A stretch of 64,000 bases of DNA from Gudongella sp049310905 (GCF_049310905.1 NZ_JBMEMN010000004.1:57370-121369), one strand, 5' to 3'; counted from the stretch's first letter, positions 1 to 9,209 are shown. The notes: generated from the letters alone by a model not told the origin. Made by a program: numbers and translations.

Positions 1-175
1 AATTAGATGAGATAAACACTTTAATATTTGAAACATAAATAGATTCCTCATAATTTTCCTACAAAGAAGATATCTTCAGATTAATTTGCTTTATCTCAAT
101 CCTTCATAGGTTTTGTATCAATGCGTTAGGGTAAACTAATAAAAAGTAGGAAAATAAAATTGTGAGGAGTTAATT

Positions 176-1543
176 ATGGATGACAAGTATTTGGATTTTA
201 ATGAAAAACGAATGCATATTTTTAATGAGCTGGTAAAAAGGTATTGGAAAGGAGATCTAAAGAGCGTAGATGACCTAAATGACCTTGCTGAGTACATAAA
301 AAACAAATACGGTTTTAATGAGTCTGACATGCCCTTTATCAGGAATCATATTAGACTAGCGATGGGCCAAGACCCAAAGGGTGAGAAATCCTTTGATGAT
401 GAATTGAGTGTTCTCAACAGCTCAATGAAAATCTACCAACCTGTTGTTTCCAAACTGGAAGGTCCTTGTAAGCAATGTAATTCAATTTATTGCGAATGTA
501 ACGAGTTGGGAAAGTATGAGTCCGGAATGTATAACAGACTGAATGAAACTATAAGCTGTGGATATAGTGATTTTACATGTGATTTTGGAGCTGTGGCTGA
601 CAAGATTGAGTTTATGCCGGTAATTGATCTATTAAGGGACGGGGACTCTCCTGTCTATGTTACTGTTGCTCCAGCTATAGTTGGTCAATTTGGTGAAGAA
701 ATAAGTATGGGAAAATTGAGAAGCGCTTTAAAACTTTTGGGCTTCAAAGATATGATTGAGGTTGCTTTATTTGCAGATATTCTTACTATCAAGGAAGCAT
801 ATGAGTTCAATGATCTCGTTAAAAGCGAAGATGATTTTTTCTTGACAAGCTGCTGTTGTCCGATGTGGTTCAATATGATCAAGAAAGTCTACCCAGATAT
901 ATATGATTACTTGTCTCCATCGATTTCTCCCATGATTGCATCTGGTAGAGTATTGAAAAAGCTATATAATAATGCTAAAGTTGTGTTTATTTCACCATGT
1001 GTTGCGAAAAAAGGTGAAATAAAGGAACCCGACTTGCAAGGTGCGATCGATTATGTGCTTAATTTTAGAGAGCTAAAGGAAATTTTTGATGCCTTGAATC
1101 TTGATTTTAGTGATCTATACGATGATGATAAGGATCAGGCATCCTTTGGAGGAAGAGTTTATGCACGAACTGGAGGAGTTAGTTTTTCAGTTAAAACAGT
1201 ATTGAACAGGCTGGAGCCTACCAGGGTGATCAAGCTAAAATCCCTCAAGGTAAATGGTATCAAGGAATGTAAAAGGGTATTGGATTCCCTTAAAAGTAGA
1301 AAAAAAGGTGATCCCAACTTTATTGAAGGAATGGGTTGTGTAGGTGGCTGTGTAGGTGGACCTAAGACAAATATTGATCTTGAGAAGGCTACAAGGCTGG
1401 TTAATGATTTTGGAGAGGATTCTTTTATACTTACCCCGTTTGACAATCAAAATGTTATGAAGATATTGGATCAGTTTAATGTCAAATCTATCCAAGAGTT
1501 TATGGAAAATGATGAACTGAAGGAAATTTTATCCAGAGAGTAA
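176..1543 (+). CDS. [FeFe]-hydrogenase-like H-cluster protein
   Basis: 455 aa. The C-terminal two thirds match the iron-only hydrogenase large-subunit domain. The three H-cluster signatures are visible: TSCCCPMW near residues 224-231 (the usual form is TSCCPxW, so there is an extra Cys), PCVAKK with Cys near 275, and MGCVGGCVGG with Cys near 388 and 392. All four expected cluster ligands are therefore present. The N-terminus lacks a classical 2x[4Fe-4S] ferredoxin domain. Instead it has a Cys group PCKQCNSIYCEC (Cys about 98-108) and two more Cys near 128 and 135, which probably hold another Fe-S cluster. It resembles the short, divergent clostridial FeFe-hydrogenase homologues rather than the bidirectional enzyme. 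The start follows a GAGGAG site. The gene stands alone, with no maturases or partner subunits in the window. Catalysis versus sensing cannot be decided. Confidence 0.85.
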   Translation: MDDKYLDFNEKRMHIFNELVKRYWKGDLKSVDDLNDLAEYIKNKYGFNESDMPFIRNHIRLAMGQDPKGEKSFDDELSVLNSSMKIYQPVVSKLEGPCKQCNSIYCECNELGKYESGMYNRLNETISCGYSDFTCDFGAVADKIEFMPVIDLLRDGDSPVYVTVAPAIVGQFGEEISMGKLRSALKLLGFKDMIEVALFADILTIKEAYEFNDLVKSEDDFFLTSCCCPMWFNMIKKVYPDIYDYLSPSISPMIASGRVLKKLYNNAKVVFISPCVAKKGEIKEPDLQGAIDYVLNFRELKEIFDALNLDFSDLYDDDKDQASFGGRVYARTGGVSFSVKTVLNRLEPTRVIKLKSLKVNGIKECKRVLDSLKSRKKGDPNFIEGMGCVGGCVGGPKTNIDLEKATRLVNDFGEDSFILTPFDNQNVMKILDQFNVKSIQEFMENDELKEILSRE

Positions 1544-1584
1544 ACAGTAGTGTACCATCCTTATTATCTGAGAAAGGATAAGCC

Positions 1585-1627
1585 CCCATAAAATGGACAG
1601 GCTAAACTTAAATGTCCATTTTATGGG
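1585..1627. repeat. 15-bp perfect inverted repeat
   Basis: CCCATAAAATGGACA at 1585-1599 is exactly mirrored by TGTCCATTTTATGGG at 1613-1627 around a 13-nt loop. It lies just after the hydrogenase-like gene and between it and the convergent gene ending at 1719. It could be a bidirectional terminator, but no T-run follows on either strand. The arms also look like two facing insertion-sequence ends. Confidence 0.6.
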
Positions 1628-1718
1628 AGCCTATCAGTCAGATGGCATAATATAACCATCTACTAGAACTCATTTTTATTTCCTATATGGGCTACTCAAT
1701 TTCCACAAATTGTATAGA

Positions 1719-2030
1719 TTATTTTACTCTATCCGGAGGGGACAGATGCCCCATGTCCATTCCATCCATGGTGTCAAAAATTGGGGATTCTGTGTTATCT
1801 GCTGCATTGCCAGGAATCATAATATGTCCCATACTTGAAAAATGCAAGTCATTGTTGTTAACATTTATCACACATTCCATATCCATATCATGCATATCCT
1901 CCATATCTTCAAAAGCTGGGTTTTTGTCGCTTGCTTTGGCTTCGAAGCCATTTTCTGCAGCAAAAACTGTTCCTGTTGATAGCATCGTCAGTGCCAGCAT
2001 GAATGCCATAAATACAGATGCTTTCTTCAT
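1719..2030 (-). CDS. Small secreted Met/His/Asp-rich protein
   Basis: 103 aa with a classical Sec signal peptide: MKKASVF start, a hydrophobic core and a probable cleavage after TVFA. The mature part is acidic and full of Met-Asp and Met-His pairs (EDMEDMHDMDMEC, MDGMDMGH). Such spacing is typical of extracytoplasmic copper- or silver-binding peptides, so a periphery copper sponge is a reasonable inference next to the copper genes, but no named family is recognised. A good AGAGGTGG site precedes the ATG. It lies downstream of the two-component regulator and is probably transcribed on its own. Confidence 0.65.
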   Translation of the reverse strand: MKKASVFMAFMLALTMLSTGTVFAAENGFEAKASDKNPAFEDMEDMHDMDMECVINVNNNDLHFSSMGHIMIPGNAADNTESPIFDTMDGMDMGHLSPPDRVK

Positions 2031-2190
2031 ACATAACCACCTCTCATGTTTCTTTTACTTCCACTAGTATCGTTCATCATATTTACACCCTGCACCTATA
2101 CTCCAAAACATCCCCTCGATTCCCTTTGTCTTAAGCACAATATTCTTATGGACTTTACAATCCCAAAATTACTGGCTTTTGAAGCTTGGT

Positions 2191-3543
2191 TTATTTTGTG
2201 ATTATATTATACTTTTCCATACGATAAATTAGAGTGTGTCTGGTTATTCCCAAAAGTTTAGCAGCATTAGTCTGATTCTGATCTGTTCTTTCCAAGGCTT
2301 GCATAATCAGATTCTTCTCTACTTCTTCAAGGGATATCCCCTCTTCAGGCAAAACTATACTTGAACCTACCAAATTGTTTTGACTTTTTATTTCATTAGG
2401 TAACAAGTCTTCTGTTATTTCTTGTCCAGATGCTAATATGACACATCTTTCCACTATGTTTTGCAGTTCCCGGATATTTCCAGGCCAATCATATTTCATC
2501 ATTAAATCCAAGGCTTCATTACTGATCCTAAACCTATTCTTGCCCATTTGAGATGAAAATTTATCTATTGAATATTCAATTAGAAGTGGAATATCATCCT
2601 TTCTTTCACGGAGTGGCGATATCTTGATGGGTACAACATTTAGTCTATAATATAAATCCTCTCTGAATTTATTATCATCCACCATTGACTTCAGATCCTT
2701 GTTGGTTGCAGCAATTATTCTAAAATCACCCTTTATTGTTGTCTCCCCTCCAACACGTTCAAACTCTTTTTCCTGCAAAACCCTCAGAAGCTTTACTTGC
2801 ATGGCTTCACTTATTTCACCAATCTCATCCAAGAAAACAGTGCCTCCTTCAGCCAATTCAAACTTACCCTTTTTCCTGGAAACCGCTCCTGTAAAGGCTC
2901 CCTTTTCATATCCAAACAGTTCACTTTCCAAGAGATTCTCCGCGAAAGCTCCACAGTTTAGCTTGATTAACGGTCCTTTATTTTTTTTGCTTAATCTATG
3001 AATTTCATCTGCTATTAGTTCCTTACCAGTACCACTTTCACCAAGTATTAGAACATTGGCTTCAGTTGGTGCGACTTTGTAAACCAGTTTCAATACCTCT
3101 TCCATGGACCTGCTCTTAAATACTATCTTTGAACTGCTTTCATCCAGTCTTTCCCTAAGATAATTAATTTCATCATTTAAGCTCTTGTATTCCAATGCCT
3201 TTTTTATGACGACTTTTAACTCATCTATGTCAAAAGGCTTGGATATATAATCCAGGGCTCCAATTTTCATGGCTTCAACAGCAGTGTCAGTAGTACCATG
3301 AGCGGTAATCATTATAACAGGGATCTTGGGATTGATTTCCTTTATCTTTCTTAATGCTTCAAGTCCATTCATCTTGGGCATTTTCAAATCCATTATAATT
3401 AGGTCCGGTTCCTCAGCTAAACCCTCCACAGCTTCCTCACCGTTATCAGCGCTTATAATTTCATATTCTTCTTTGGACAAAGCTTTTTTTAAGGCCCATA
3501 TCATATTTGGCTCATCATCGGCAATTAATATTTTCCTGATCAC
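2191..3543 (-). CDS. NtrC-family sigma-54-dependent response regulator
   Basis: Three domains in order: receiver (DDEPN, phospho-acceptor in IIMDLKMP), AAA+ domain with Walker A GESGTGKE and the sigma-54 contact loop GAFTGA, and a C-terminal Fis-type HTH (NAAKLLGITRHTLIYRM). Phosphorylation should drive oligomerisation and ATP-dependent opening of sigma-54 promoters. I place the start at a GTG (3543), because GGAGAGAAGG lies eight bases upstream and the protein then begins directly at the receiver strand VIRKILIADDE. A longer reading to 3588 adds 15 residues outside the domain. The histidine kinase gene lies 37 bases upstream in the same direction. The sigma-54 promoter at 12448-12464 is a likely target. 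Confidence 0.92.
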   Translation of the reverse strand: MIRKILIADDEPNMIWALKKALSKEEYEIISADNGEEAVEGLAEEPDLIIMDLKMPKMNGLEALRKIKEINPKIPVIMITAHGTTDTAVEAMKIGALDYISKPFDIDELKVVIKKALEYKSLNDEINYLRERLDESSSKIVFKSRSMEEVLKLVYKVAPTEANVLILGESGTGKELIADEIHRLSKKNKGPLIKLNCGAFAENLLESELFGYEKGAFTGAVSRKKGKFELAEGGTVFLDEIGEISEAMQVKLLRVLQEKEFERVGGETTIKGDFRIIAATNKDLKSMVDDNKFREDLYYRLNVVPIKISPLRERKDDIPLLIEYSIDKFSSQMGKNRFRISNEALDLMMKYDWPGNIRELQNIVERCVILASGQEITEDLLPNEIKSQNNLVGSSIVLPEEGISLEEVEKNLIMQALERTDQNQTNAAKLLGITRHTLIYRMEKYNIITK

Positions 3544-3580
3544 TTTTTCACCTTCTCTCCACTGTTCTAATTGCGAATTC

Positions 3581-4990
3581 CTATTCATATAATGGTAAGT
3601 AAATCACTACTATAGTACCCTCATTAACTACACTATCAATTGTAATGTAGCCATTGTGATCCTGGATAATCCTATTTGATACTGACAAACCAAGCCCGGT
3701 GCCATCTTCCTTGGTTGTAAAGAAAGGATTGAATATTTTGCTTAAATCTTCCTTTTCAATCCCAGTCCCATTGTCTCTAAAGCTAATGCTTACACCTAAG
3801 TCGCCAACCTCAGTGCTTATCCAGATTTTACCACCGTTTTCCATGGACTGTATGCTGTTTAATAATATATTAATAAATACTTGCTTCAGCTTCTCCTTAT
3901 CACCCATAATGACAATTTCTCTTCCAATGTCACAAAATATTTCTATTTTCTTATTTATGGCATATTTATTTATTATGATTAATACCTCATCAATTAATGC
4001 TCCAGTATTAACTTTCTCAACTATATTCACATCTGGTCGTGCAAAATTCAGAAGTGTTTGGATTACCTTATTAGCCCTATCCACTTCCTTAACAATAATA
4101 CCTAGACCTTCCACCATGCTTTCCTGATCCTCTTCCTTTTGAAGTGTTTGACTGATTGTTTTTATTATACCCATGGGATTTCGTATTTCATGGGCTATAC
4201 CGGAAGCCAACTCGCCAACTGCTGATAATCTATCAGCTCTGGCAGTTTGTGCTTCAAGATACTTTTCATTGGAATAGTCTTCAATTACGATTACAAGTCC
4301 CTGGATTTTATTGAGTATGTTTAGAAGAGGTGAGACGGTTAACTTAAGGTATTTCTCCTCATCGTCAACCTTGATAACAGTTTTAATATCTGTATATTTG
4401 AATTTCTGTAGTTTTGTCTGGTTCAATATATCCACAATACTATAATCAAATACACTTGAAGCATTTACTCCTATTGCATCTTGTACCCCAAGGATCTTTT
4501 CACCTTCTCTGTTTAGTGCTGTAATCACTAAGTTTGTATCAACTGCCAAAACACCACTATCAATACTATCTACAATGTTTCTTGTATAGTTTTGAAGTTT
4601 TGTTATCTCGACAATATTGTTCTCTAAAAGCTTCTGTTTCCTGTAATCACCCTCTACTAGCCAGCCTGTAATAAATCCAATACTTAAAAATAGCATTATT
4701 TCCAGGTATTGATTTATCAGTATAATGCTTAGTTCAGTGTTAAATAAAAAAATATGGGGAGCATATAACAAGGACACAATTATAGAGGTTATAAGTCCTC
4801 CCTTTAGTCTATATTTAAATGATGCCAGGATTATTGGGATATAATATAACATCCTATAAAAATTATGAAGCTCTCTTACCGCTGTGAGGTTGGAATAATG
4901 CAATAAAGTAATTATCACTAATAATACTCCAATAATCCAAGTATTTTTATTGTTCAATGAATCTCTTAACATAGGCTTGATCAACTCCAA
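3581..4990 (-). CDS. Membrane sensor histidine kinase, NtrB-like with PAS
   Basis: 469 aa. About four hydrophobic segments fill the first 110 residues. They are followed by a short coiled stretch, a PAS domain (about 130-240), the dimerisation/phospho-acceptor box ASGIAHEIRNPMG with its His near 265, and a HATPase_c domain with N, G1 (DNGTGI) and G2 (GTGLGLSVS) boxes. This is the architecture of NtrB/ZraS-like kinases that pair with sigma-54 activators. The regulator gene follows directly on the same strand, so the two form one unit. The sensed signal is unknown; the metal-related genes around it suggest metal or redox stress. Confidence 0.9.
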   Translation of the reverse strand: MELIKPMLRDSLNNKNTWIIGVLLVIITLLHYSNLTAVRELHNFYRMLYYIPIILASFKYRLKGGLITSIIVSLLYAPHIFLFNTELSIILINQYLEIMLFLSIGFITGWLVEGDYRKQKLLENNIVEITKLQNYTRNIVDSIDSGVLAVDTNLVITALNREGEKILGVQDAIGVNASSVFDYSIVDILNQTKLQKFKYTDIKTVIKVDDEEKYLKLTVSPLLNILNKIQGLVIVIEDYSNEKYLEAQTARADRLSAVGELASGIAHEIRNPMGIIKTISQTLQKEEDQESMVEGLGIIVKEVDRANKVIQTLLNFARPDVNIVEKVNTGALIDEVLIIINKYAINKKIEIFCDIGREIVIMGDKEKLKQVFINILLNSIQSMENGGKIWISTEVGDLGVSISFRDNGTGIEKEDLSKIFNPFFTTKEDGTGLGLSVSNRIIQDHNGYITIDSVVNEGTIVVIYLPLYE

Positions 4991-5170
4991 AGTAGTACAT
5001 TATTATATCAGTCTTACCCTTTATCACATTATATATCATTTGAAGGACTAATCATAACTGAAACTGAATCAATCGAACGCAAATCAATGTTTACGGAACT
5101 CGACTGTATTAGATAAATCATTAAAATTAAGCCTGAGACATCAAAATCTTCCGGGCAAACCAACTACTCA

Positions 5171-5207
5171 CAAAAGCAACTACAGAAACTCAACTGAATT
5201 TCTGTAG
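5171..5207 (-). terminator. Terminator hairpin after copZ
   Basis: Nine-bp arms CTACAGAAA (5180-5188) and TTTCTGTAG (5199-5207). On the minus strand the stem is followed by TTGCTTTTG. It sits 22 bases after the copZ stop and should end the copper operon. Confidence 0.65.
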
Positions 5208-5228
5208 CTATATGCTTTTCCTTATTTT

Positions 5229-5444
5229 CTATTTTACTTCTACCCCAGTTACCTCATATCCAACATCACTTATTGCTGCTCTGATGTCTTCATCCTTGAC
5301 GCTGCTTTCAACTTCAATTAAAGCATACTTATCTTCAAGAAGTACATTGACATTTGAAACTCCTTCTAAATCTCTTAGAGCCACATCTACATGATGTGCA
5401 CAATTCTGGCAACTCATTCCTTCAATCATCACTTTCTTTTCCAT
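5229..5444 (-). CDS. copZ: Copper chaperone, HMA domain
   Basis: A 71-aa single heavy-metal-associated domain with the GMSCQNC copper-binding motif. It would carry Cu(I) in the cytoplasm and hand it to CopA. The ATG at 5444 is preceded by AAAGGGG at correct spacing. An upstream in-frame TTG would include the ribosome site in the coding region and is not used here. Last gene of the csoR-copA-copZ operon. The HMA fold and CxxC are clear; the exact partner is inferred from context. Confidence 0.92.
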   Translation of the reverse strand: MEKKVMIEGMSCQNCAHHVDVALRDLEGVSNVNVLLEDKYALIEVESSVKDEDIRAAISDVGYEVTGVEVK

Positions 5445-5495
5445 ATGTTTTTCCCCTTTCAAAATAAATAGTGAACTCTGTCTATAAAGACAATA

Positions 5496-7946
5496 CTATC
5501 TTACTGGTCTAAATCTCTTTAGCCTTAAAGCATTCAATAATACTGACACTGAGCTCAGACTCATGGCTGCTGCCGCAAATATCGGACTTAACAATGGTCC
5601 GCCAAAGAGATATAATACTCCCATGGCTACTGGAATACCCGCAGTGTTATATGCGAATGCCCAAAACAGATTTTCCTTGATGTTTCTTATGGTGCTTTTA
5701 CTCAATTGTATAGCTGTTGGTACATCCATTAAGTCACTTCTCATTAAAACGATATCCGCTGATTCCATGGCAACGTCCGTTCCAGATCCAATTGCAATTC
5801 CAATATCCGCCTGTGCAAGAGCAGGAGCATCATTTATCCCATCTCCAACCATAGCAACGTTCTTGCCTTCAGCTTGAAGTTTCTTAACCTCACTTGCCTT
5901 ATCTTCAGGAAGCACTTCAGCCAATACAATGTCAATTCCCACTTGCTTTGCAATTGCTGCGGCAGTTCTCTTGTTGTCTCCAGTAATCATTGCTACTTTT
6001 ATATCCATTTCATGAAGCTTTTCAATAGCTCTTTTGCTGTTCTCTTTCACGGTGTCAGCTACAGCTATTATTCCTGCAATTGAATTATCTATGGCAATAT
6101 ACATAGGCGTTTTTCCTTCTTCTGCCAATTTGTCAGATGCTGCCTCCAGTTTGTCTATGTCTATCCTTCTTTCTACCATAAGCTTTCTATTTCCAGCGAG
6201 AACAGCCTTCCCATCTATGATGACTTCAATTCCATGTCCTGGTATGGCATTAAACTTCTCCACCTTCTTAAATTCCAATCCTTTTTCTTCTGCATCCTTT
6301 ACTATGGCTTCACCCAGGGGATGCTCGGATCCCTTCTCTGCTGATGCTGTCAATTGTAGCAGATCTTCTTGCTTCACATCATTTGCCACAACTATGTCAG
6401 TAACCTTTGGTTTTCCTTCCGTAATGGTACCTGTTTTATCAAATATTATTGTTCTTATTTTGTGAGTAGTTTCCAATGCAGCACCACTTTTTATTAAAAC
6501 ACCATTCTCAGCCCCTTTACCTGTACCCACCATTATAGCTGTTGGTGTTGCCAGACCTAGTGCACAAGGACATGCGATTACAAGTACTGATATAAATATC
6601 GTCAATGCAAACACTGTGGTTTGTCCTCCTATGAAATACCAGGCCAGAGCTGAAACAGTCGCTAGTACTATAACCACTGGAACGAAATATCCAGAAATTA
6701 TATCAGCCATCTTTGCTATTGGTGCTTTAGAGCCTTGTGCATCCTCTACGAGCTTTATTATTTGTGCTAAAGCGGTATCCTTTCCAACCTTTGTTGCCTT
6801 GTACTTTATTGTTCCATTCTTGTTTATGCTGGCACCTATGATGTCATCTCCAATATTCTTTTCAACTGGAATACTTTCACCAGTAAGCATGGATTCATCC
6901 ACTGATGTGATGCCTTCAACCACTTTACCATCTACAGGCATCTTTTCTCCAGGCTTAACAATTATAATATCTCCTACTTCCACTTCTTCTATGGATATTT
7001 CCATCTCTTTGCCATCTTGAATTATTGTTGCTGTCTTAGGGGCAAGTCCCATTAGCTTCTTTATAGCTTCAGATGTTTTCCCCTTTGTAACTGATTCAAG
7101 ATATTTCCCCAGGAGTATAAGTGTTATTATTACAGCAGCGGCTTCAAAGTATAAATCATCGGCATACTCCGTATAGCCTCGAGATATCTGTACTACAGCA
7201 AATACCCCATATATCACTGCTGCTGAGGTTCCTATAGCTATCAGAGAATCCATGTTGGGACTCTTTCTGATTAAAGCTTTAAATCCAACAGTATAGAACT
7301 TATAACCCGCGATTACAGAAGGTATCACTAGGACAATTTGAATCAAGCCGAAGTTTAGAGGATTCATCATTGGATCTATTGCTGCAGGTAATGGAAATCC
7401 CAGCATGTGACCCATTGTAAAATAAACCAATGGGATTGCGAATATGGCTGAGACTATGAACTTTCTCCATAATGTCCTGATTTCTTTTTCTTTTCTCAAT
7501 TTATCAACATCTTCAGTAGTATCTTTTTCCTCTATGGCCTTGTACCCAGCTTTTTCAATTGCCTTCTTTACTTCTGATACACGCACCGACTGGGGCTCAT
7601 AACTAATGTTTAACTTCTCAGTTGCAATATTAACATTTGCCATAACTACACCTTCAAGCTTTTTAACAGCTTTCTCAATGTTCTGAGCACATGATGAGCA
7701 TGTCATCCCTTCTATGTTCAACACCTTGTTTACTGTATCTGACTTTGCTCTGTAACCTGCATCTTCTACGGCATTTTGTATATCCTCAATTTCAACCATG
7801 TTTTCGTCATAACTTACACTTAACTTTTCAGTTGCCAGGTTTACACTTGATTCGTGCACACCATTGATTTTGCTTGTAGCTTTTTCAATGGTACTTGCGC
7901 ATGATGCACAAGTCATTCCTTCTATACGTAATGACTTAGTGACCAT
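5496..7946 (-). CDS. copA: Cu(I)-exporting P1B-type ATPase
   Basis: 816 aa. Two N-terminal HMA domains each carry a copper-binding motif (GMTCASC near residue 10 and GMTCSSC near 84). Then come the membrane segments, actuator loop (TGES), transmembrane metal site CPC in ACPCALG, phosphorylation motif DKTGT, the HP dipeptide of the nucleotide domain and GDGINDAPAL. This is a complete P1B-1 ATPase of usual length that moves Cu(I) out of the cytosol at the cost of ATP. A GAGGAG site precedes the ATG. csoR lies 29 bases upstream and copZ follows, so regulation by CsoR is expected. Confidence 0.97.
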   Translation of the reverse strand: MVTKSLRIEGMTCASCASTIEKATSKINGVHESSVNLATEKLSVSYDENMVEIEDIQNAVEDAGYRAKSDTVNKVLNIEGMTCSSCAQNIEKAVKKLEGVVMANVNIATEKLNISYEPQSVRVSEVKKAIEKAGYKAIEEKDTTEDVDKLRKEKEIRTLWRKFIVSAIFAIPLVYFTMGHMLGFPLPAAIDPMMNPLNFGLIQIVLVIPSVIAGYKFYTVGFKALIRKSPNMDSLIAIGTSAAVIYGVFAVVQISRGYTEYADDLYFEAAAVIITLILLGKYLESVTKGKTSEAIKKLMGLAPKTATIIQDGKEMEISIEEVEVGDIIIVKPGEKMPVDGKVVEGITSVDESMLTGESIPVEKNIGDDIIGASINKNGTIKYKATKVGKDTALAQIIKLVEDAQGSKAPIAKMADIISGYFVPVVIVLATVSALAWYFIGGQTTVFALTIFISVLVIACPCALGLATPTAIMVGTGKGAENGVLIKSGAALETTHKIRTIIFDKTGTITEGKPKVTDIVVANDVKQEDLLQLTASAEKGSEHPLGEAIVKDAEEKGLEFKKVEKFNAIPGHGIEVIIDGKAVLAGNRKLMVERRIDIDKLEAASDKLAEEGKTPMYIAIDNSIAGIIAVADTVKENSKRAIEKLHEMDIKVAMITGDNKRTAAAIAKQVGIDIVLAEVLPEDKASEVKKLQAEGKNVAMVGDGINDAPALAQADIGIAIGSGTDVAMESADIVLMRSDLMDVPTAIQLSKSTIRNIKENLFWAFAYNTAGIPVAMGVLYLFGGPLLSPIFAAAAMSLSSVSVLLNALRLKRFRPVR

Positions 7947-7975
7947 AAAAATCTCCTCCTCTTGATCTACAATAA

Positions 7976-8242
7976 CTATTTCCCAATCACTTTTGATAAC
8001 AAAGTAATTATTTCATCTATTCTTTCATCTCCATTTTCTTTGTTAAATGCTTCTGTTACGCAATGATTCATATGCTGCTTAATAATTAATAGATCTGCTT
8101 TCTTTAAAAGCGATTGAGTTGCTAATATTTGATTTGATACATCGACACAGTATCTACCTTCCTCAATCATCCTAATAGTTGCTTCCACCTGGCCTTTTGC
8201 AGTTTTTAGGGATTGTAGGGCTCTGTATTGTTCATCATTCAT
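7976..8242 (-). CDS. csoR: Copper-sensing transcriptional repressor CsoR
   Basis: 88-aa all-helical protein of the DUF156/CsoR family. The Cu(I) site ligands of CsoR (Cys-His-Cys) can be matched: Cys in RYCVDVS, then His and Cys in HMNHC. As a tetramer it should hold the copper operon off until Cu(I) binds. Closely related RcnR/FrmR regulators differ at these positions, so a copper role is favoured, supported by copA and copZ downstream. GAAAGGAGGG precedes the ATG. Confidence 0.92.
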   Translation of the reverse strand: MNDEQYRALQSLKTAKGQVEATIRMIEEGRYCVDVSNQILATQSLLKKADLLIIKQHMNHCVTEAFNKENGDERIDEIITLLSKVIGK

Positions 8243-8267
8243 CTAGGTCCCTCCTTTCTCCTTCCCT

Positions 8268-8286
8268 TGTGGGTAGGGGTGCACTT
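8268..8286. promoter_or_regulatory. Candidate CsoR box upstream of csoR
   Basis: TTGTGGGTAGGGGTGCAC stands out as a G-tract in AT-rich DNA about 26 bases upstream of the csoR ATG. It resembles half of the G/C-tract operators bound by CsoR proteins. A second similar site lies at 8572-8590. The match is visual only. Confidence 0.4.
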
Positions 8287-8350
8287 GTATAATCTTATGA
8301 TCACATTCTGCCAAGCTTCACAACCTCCATTGAACCTACCTATTACCAAC

Positions 8351-8524
8351 CTACATGAACAAAACCCTATATACAATAAACCCAACTATGAGTACTCCAA
8401 ATATAACCAACAAAGGAGTTATGCTTTCGTTATACTGGTCAGTATTTTGACTAGCATCTCCTTCGCTGCTCCAATCCTTAACTCTTTGATTATTATGATT
8501 GTGACCGCCTCCACAGCATCCCAT
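8351..8524 (-). CDS. 57-aa Cys/His-headed membrane peptide
   Basis: Starts MGCCGGGHNHNN and ends with one transmembrane helix (TPLLVIFGVLIVGFIVYRV). A perfect GAGGAGGTGA site precedes the ATG. The CC pair and HNH residues at the N-terminus suggest metal binding, with the helix anchoring it to the membrane. It is the first gene after the G/C-tract promoter region and runs in the same direction as csoR-copA-copZ, so it is probably the leader gene of the copper operon. No characterised family is recognised; small proteins of this MGCCGGG type occur in clostridial copper loci. Confidence 0.75.
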   Translation of the reverse strand: MGCCGGGHNHNNQRVKDWSSEGDASQNTDQYNESITPLLVIFGVLIVGFIVYRVLFM

Positions 8525-8571
8525 TTCGATTCACCTCCTCAGAACGATCTTTAGATAATTTTTCTTCCCAT

Positions 8572-8590
8572 CCGCCCCCGGGTGGGGGTG
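8572..8590. promoter_or_regulatory. Candidate CsoR operator, C5/G5 palindrome
   Basis: CCGCCCCCGGGTGGGGG is a striking C-run/G-run near-palindrome in otherwise AT-rich sequence. It is about 50 bases upstream of the 57-aa peptide gene, where the operon promoter should lie. CsoR-family operators are G/C-tract palindromes of this type. A repressor site overlapping the promoter is the natural reading. Confidence 0.5.
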
Positions 8591-8732
8591 TCTCTTGTTT
8601 ATATTTTACCCTTCAATTATGACGAAAATATGACTGTTTCACACAATTTCAATTTATTCTTTCCCATGATGGAATAATCAAGAAGCTCAAATTAAGAAAT
8701 GTATATATTCCCTCCCTTAAATAATTGCCTCT

Positions 8733-9161
8733 CTAACGAATAATTTCAGATATTCTTAACTCCATTTCTTTGCTTTTCTGGATTTTTTTATCTGCAAAAC
8801 CTAAGACCAGGTAAGATAGCCCAAGGGAAAGAACACTAGCTCCCGCAGCAATAAGTTCCTTCGTACCATTATATCCAAAGTATTCTGCACCATTTAGACC
8901 AAACGACATTCCCAGTATCATTGCCACCAGTGGCATAACATAAACCAACATCACAATTTTTATCAGTTTCTTTGTGTCTGAGTGTAATTTTACCAGCTGT
9001 CCAACTGATACATTTAACTCATTCCTTACTCTTACTTCCATTGATGATGTTTCACATCCTCCCTTACAGGAAGAACATTTGTCACCACAGGCTCCCTTTC
9101 TGACAATTTCTATAACCGCTGAATTTTCATCAACTGATTTTACAAATCCTATCTTATCCAT
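8733..9161 (-). CDS. RseC/SoxR-reducing-like Fe-S membrane protein
   Basis: 142 aa of the RseC/MucC family. An N-terminal beta domain carries four Cys in CGDKCSSCKGGC that may bind a cluster. Two transmembrane helices follow (about 68-92 and 103-125). Relatives act with electron-transport complexes such as Rsx/Rnf in reducing SoxR or modulating sigma-E; no rnf genes are visible here. Last gene of the operon that begins at the sigma-54 promoter near 12.45 kb. Its precise partner is unknown. Confidence 0.8.
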   Translation of the reverse strand: MDKIGFVKSVDENSAVIEIVRKGACGDKCSSCKGGCETSSMEVRVRNELNVSVGQLVKLHSDTKKLIKIVMLVYVMPLVAMILGMSFGLNGAEYFGYNGTKELIAAGASVLSLGLSYLVLGFADKKIQKSKEMELRISEIIR

Positions 9162-9209
9162 ATTAACCTCCTTGGCCCCTGTTATGCCTACCTTGATTTA
9201 ACAAGAAAT

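Noticed and set aside
1159..1495. Reverse-strand open frames inside the hydrogenase gene, and similar frames opposite other genes
   Set aside because: They overlap strongly supported genes, lack ribosome sites and show no family features.
3544..3588. Longer N-terminus of the response regulator
   Set aside because: The extra 15 residues lie before the receiver and include the ribosome site of the better GTG start.
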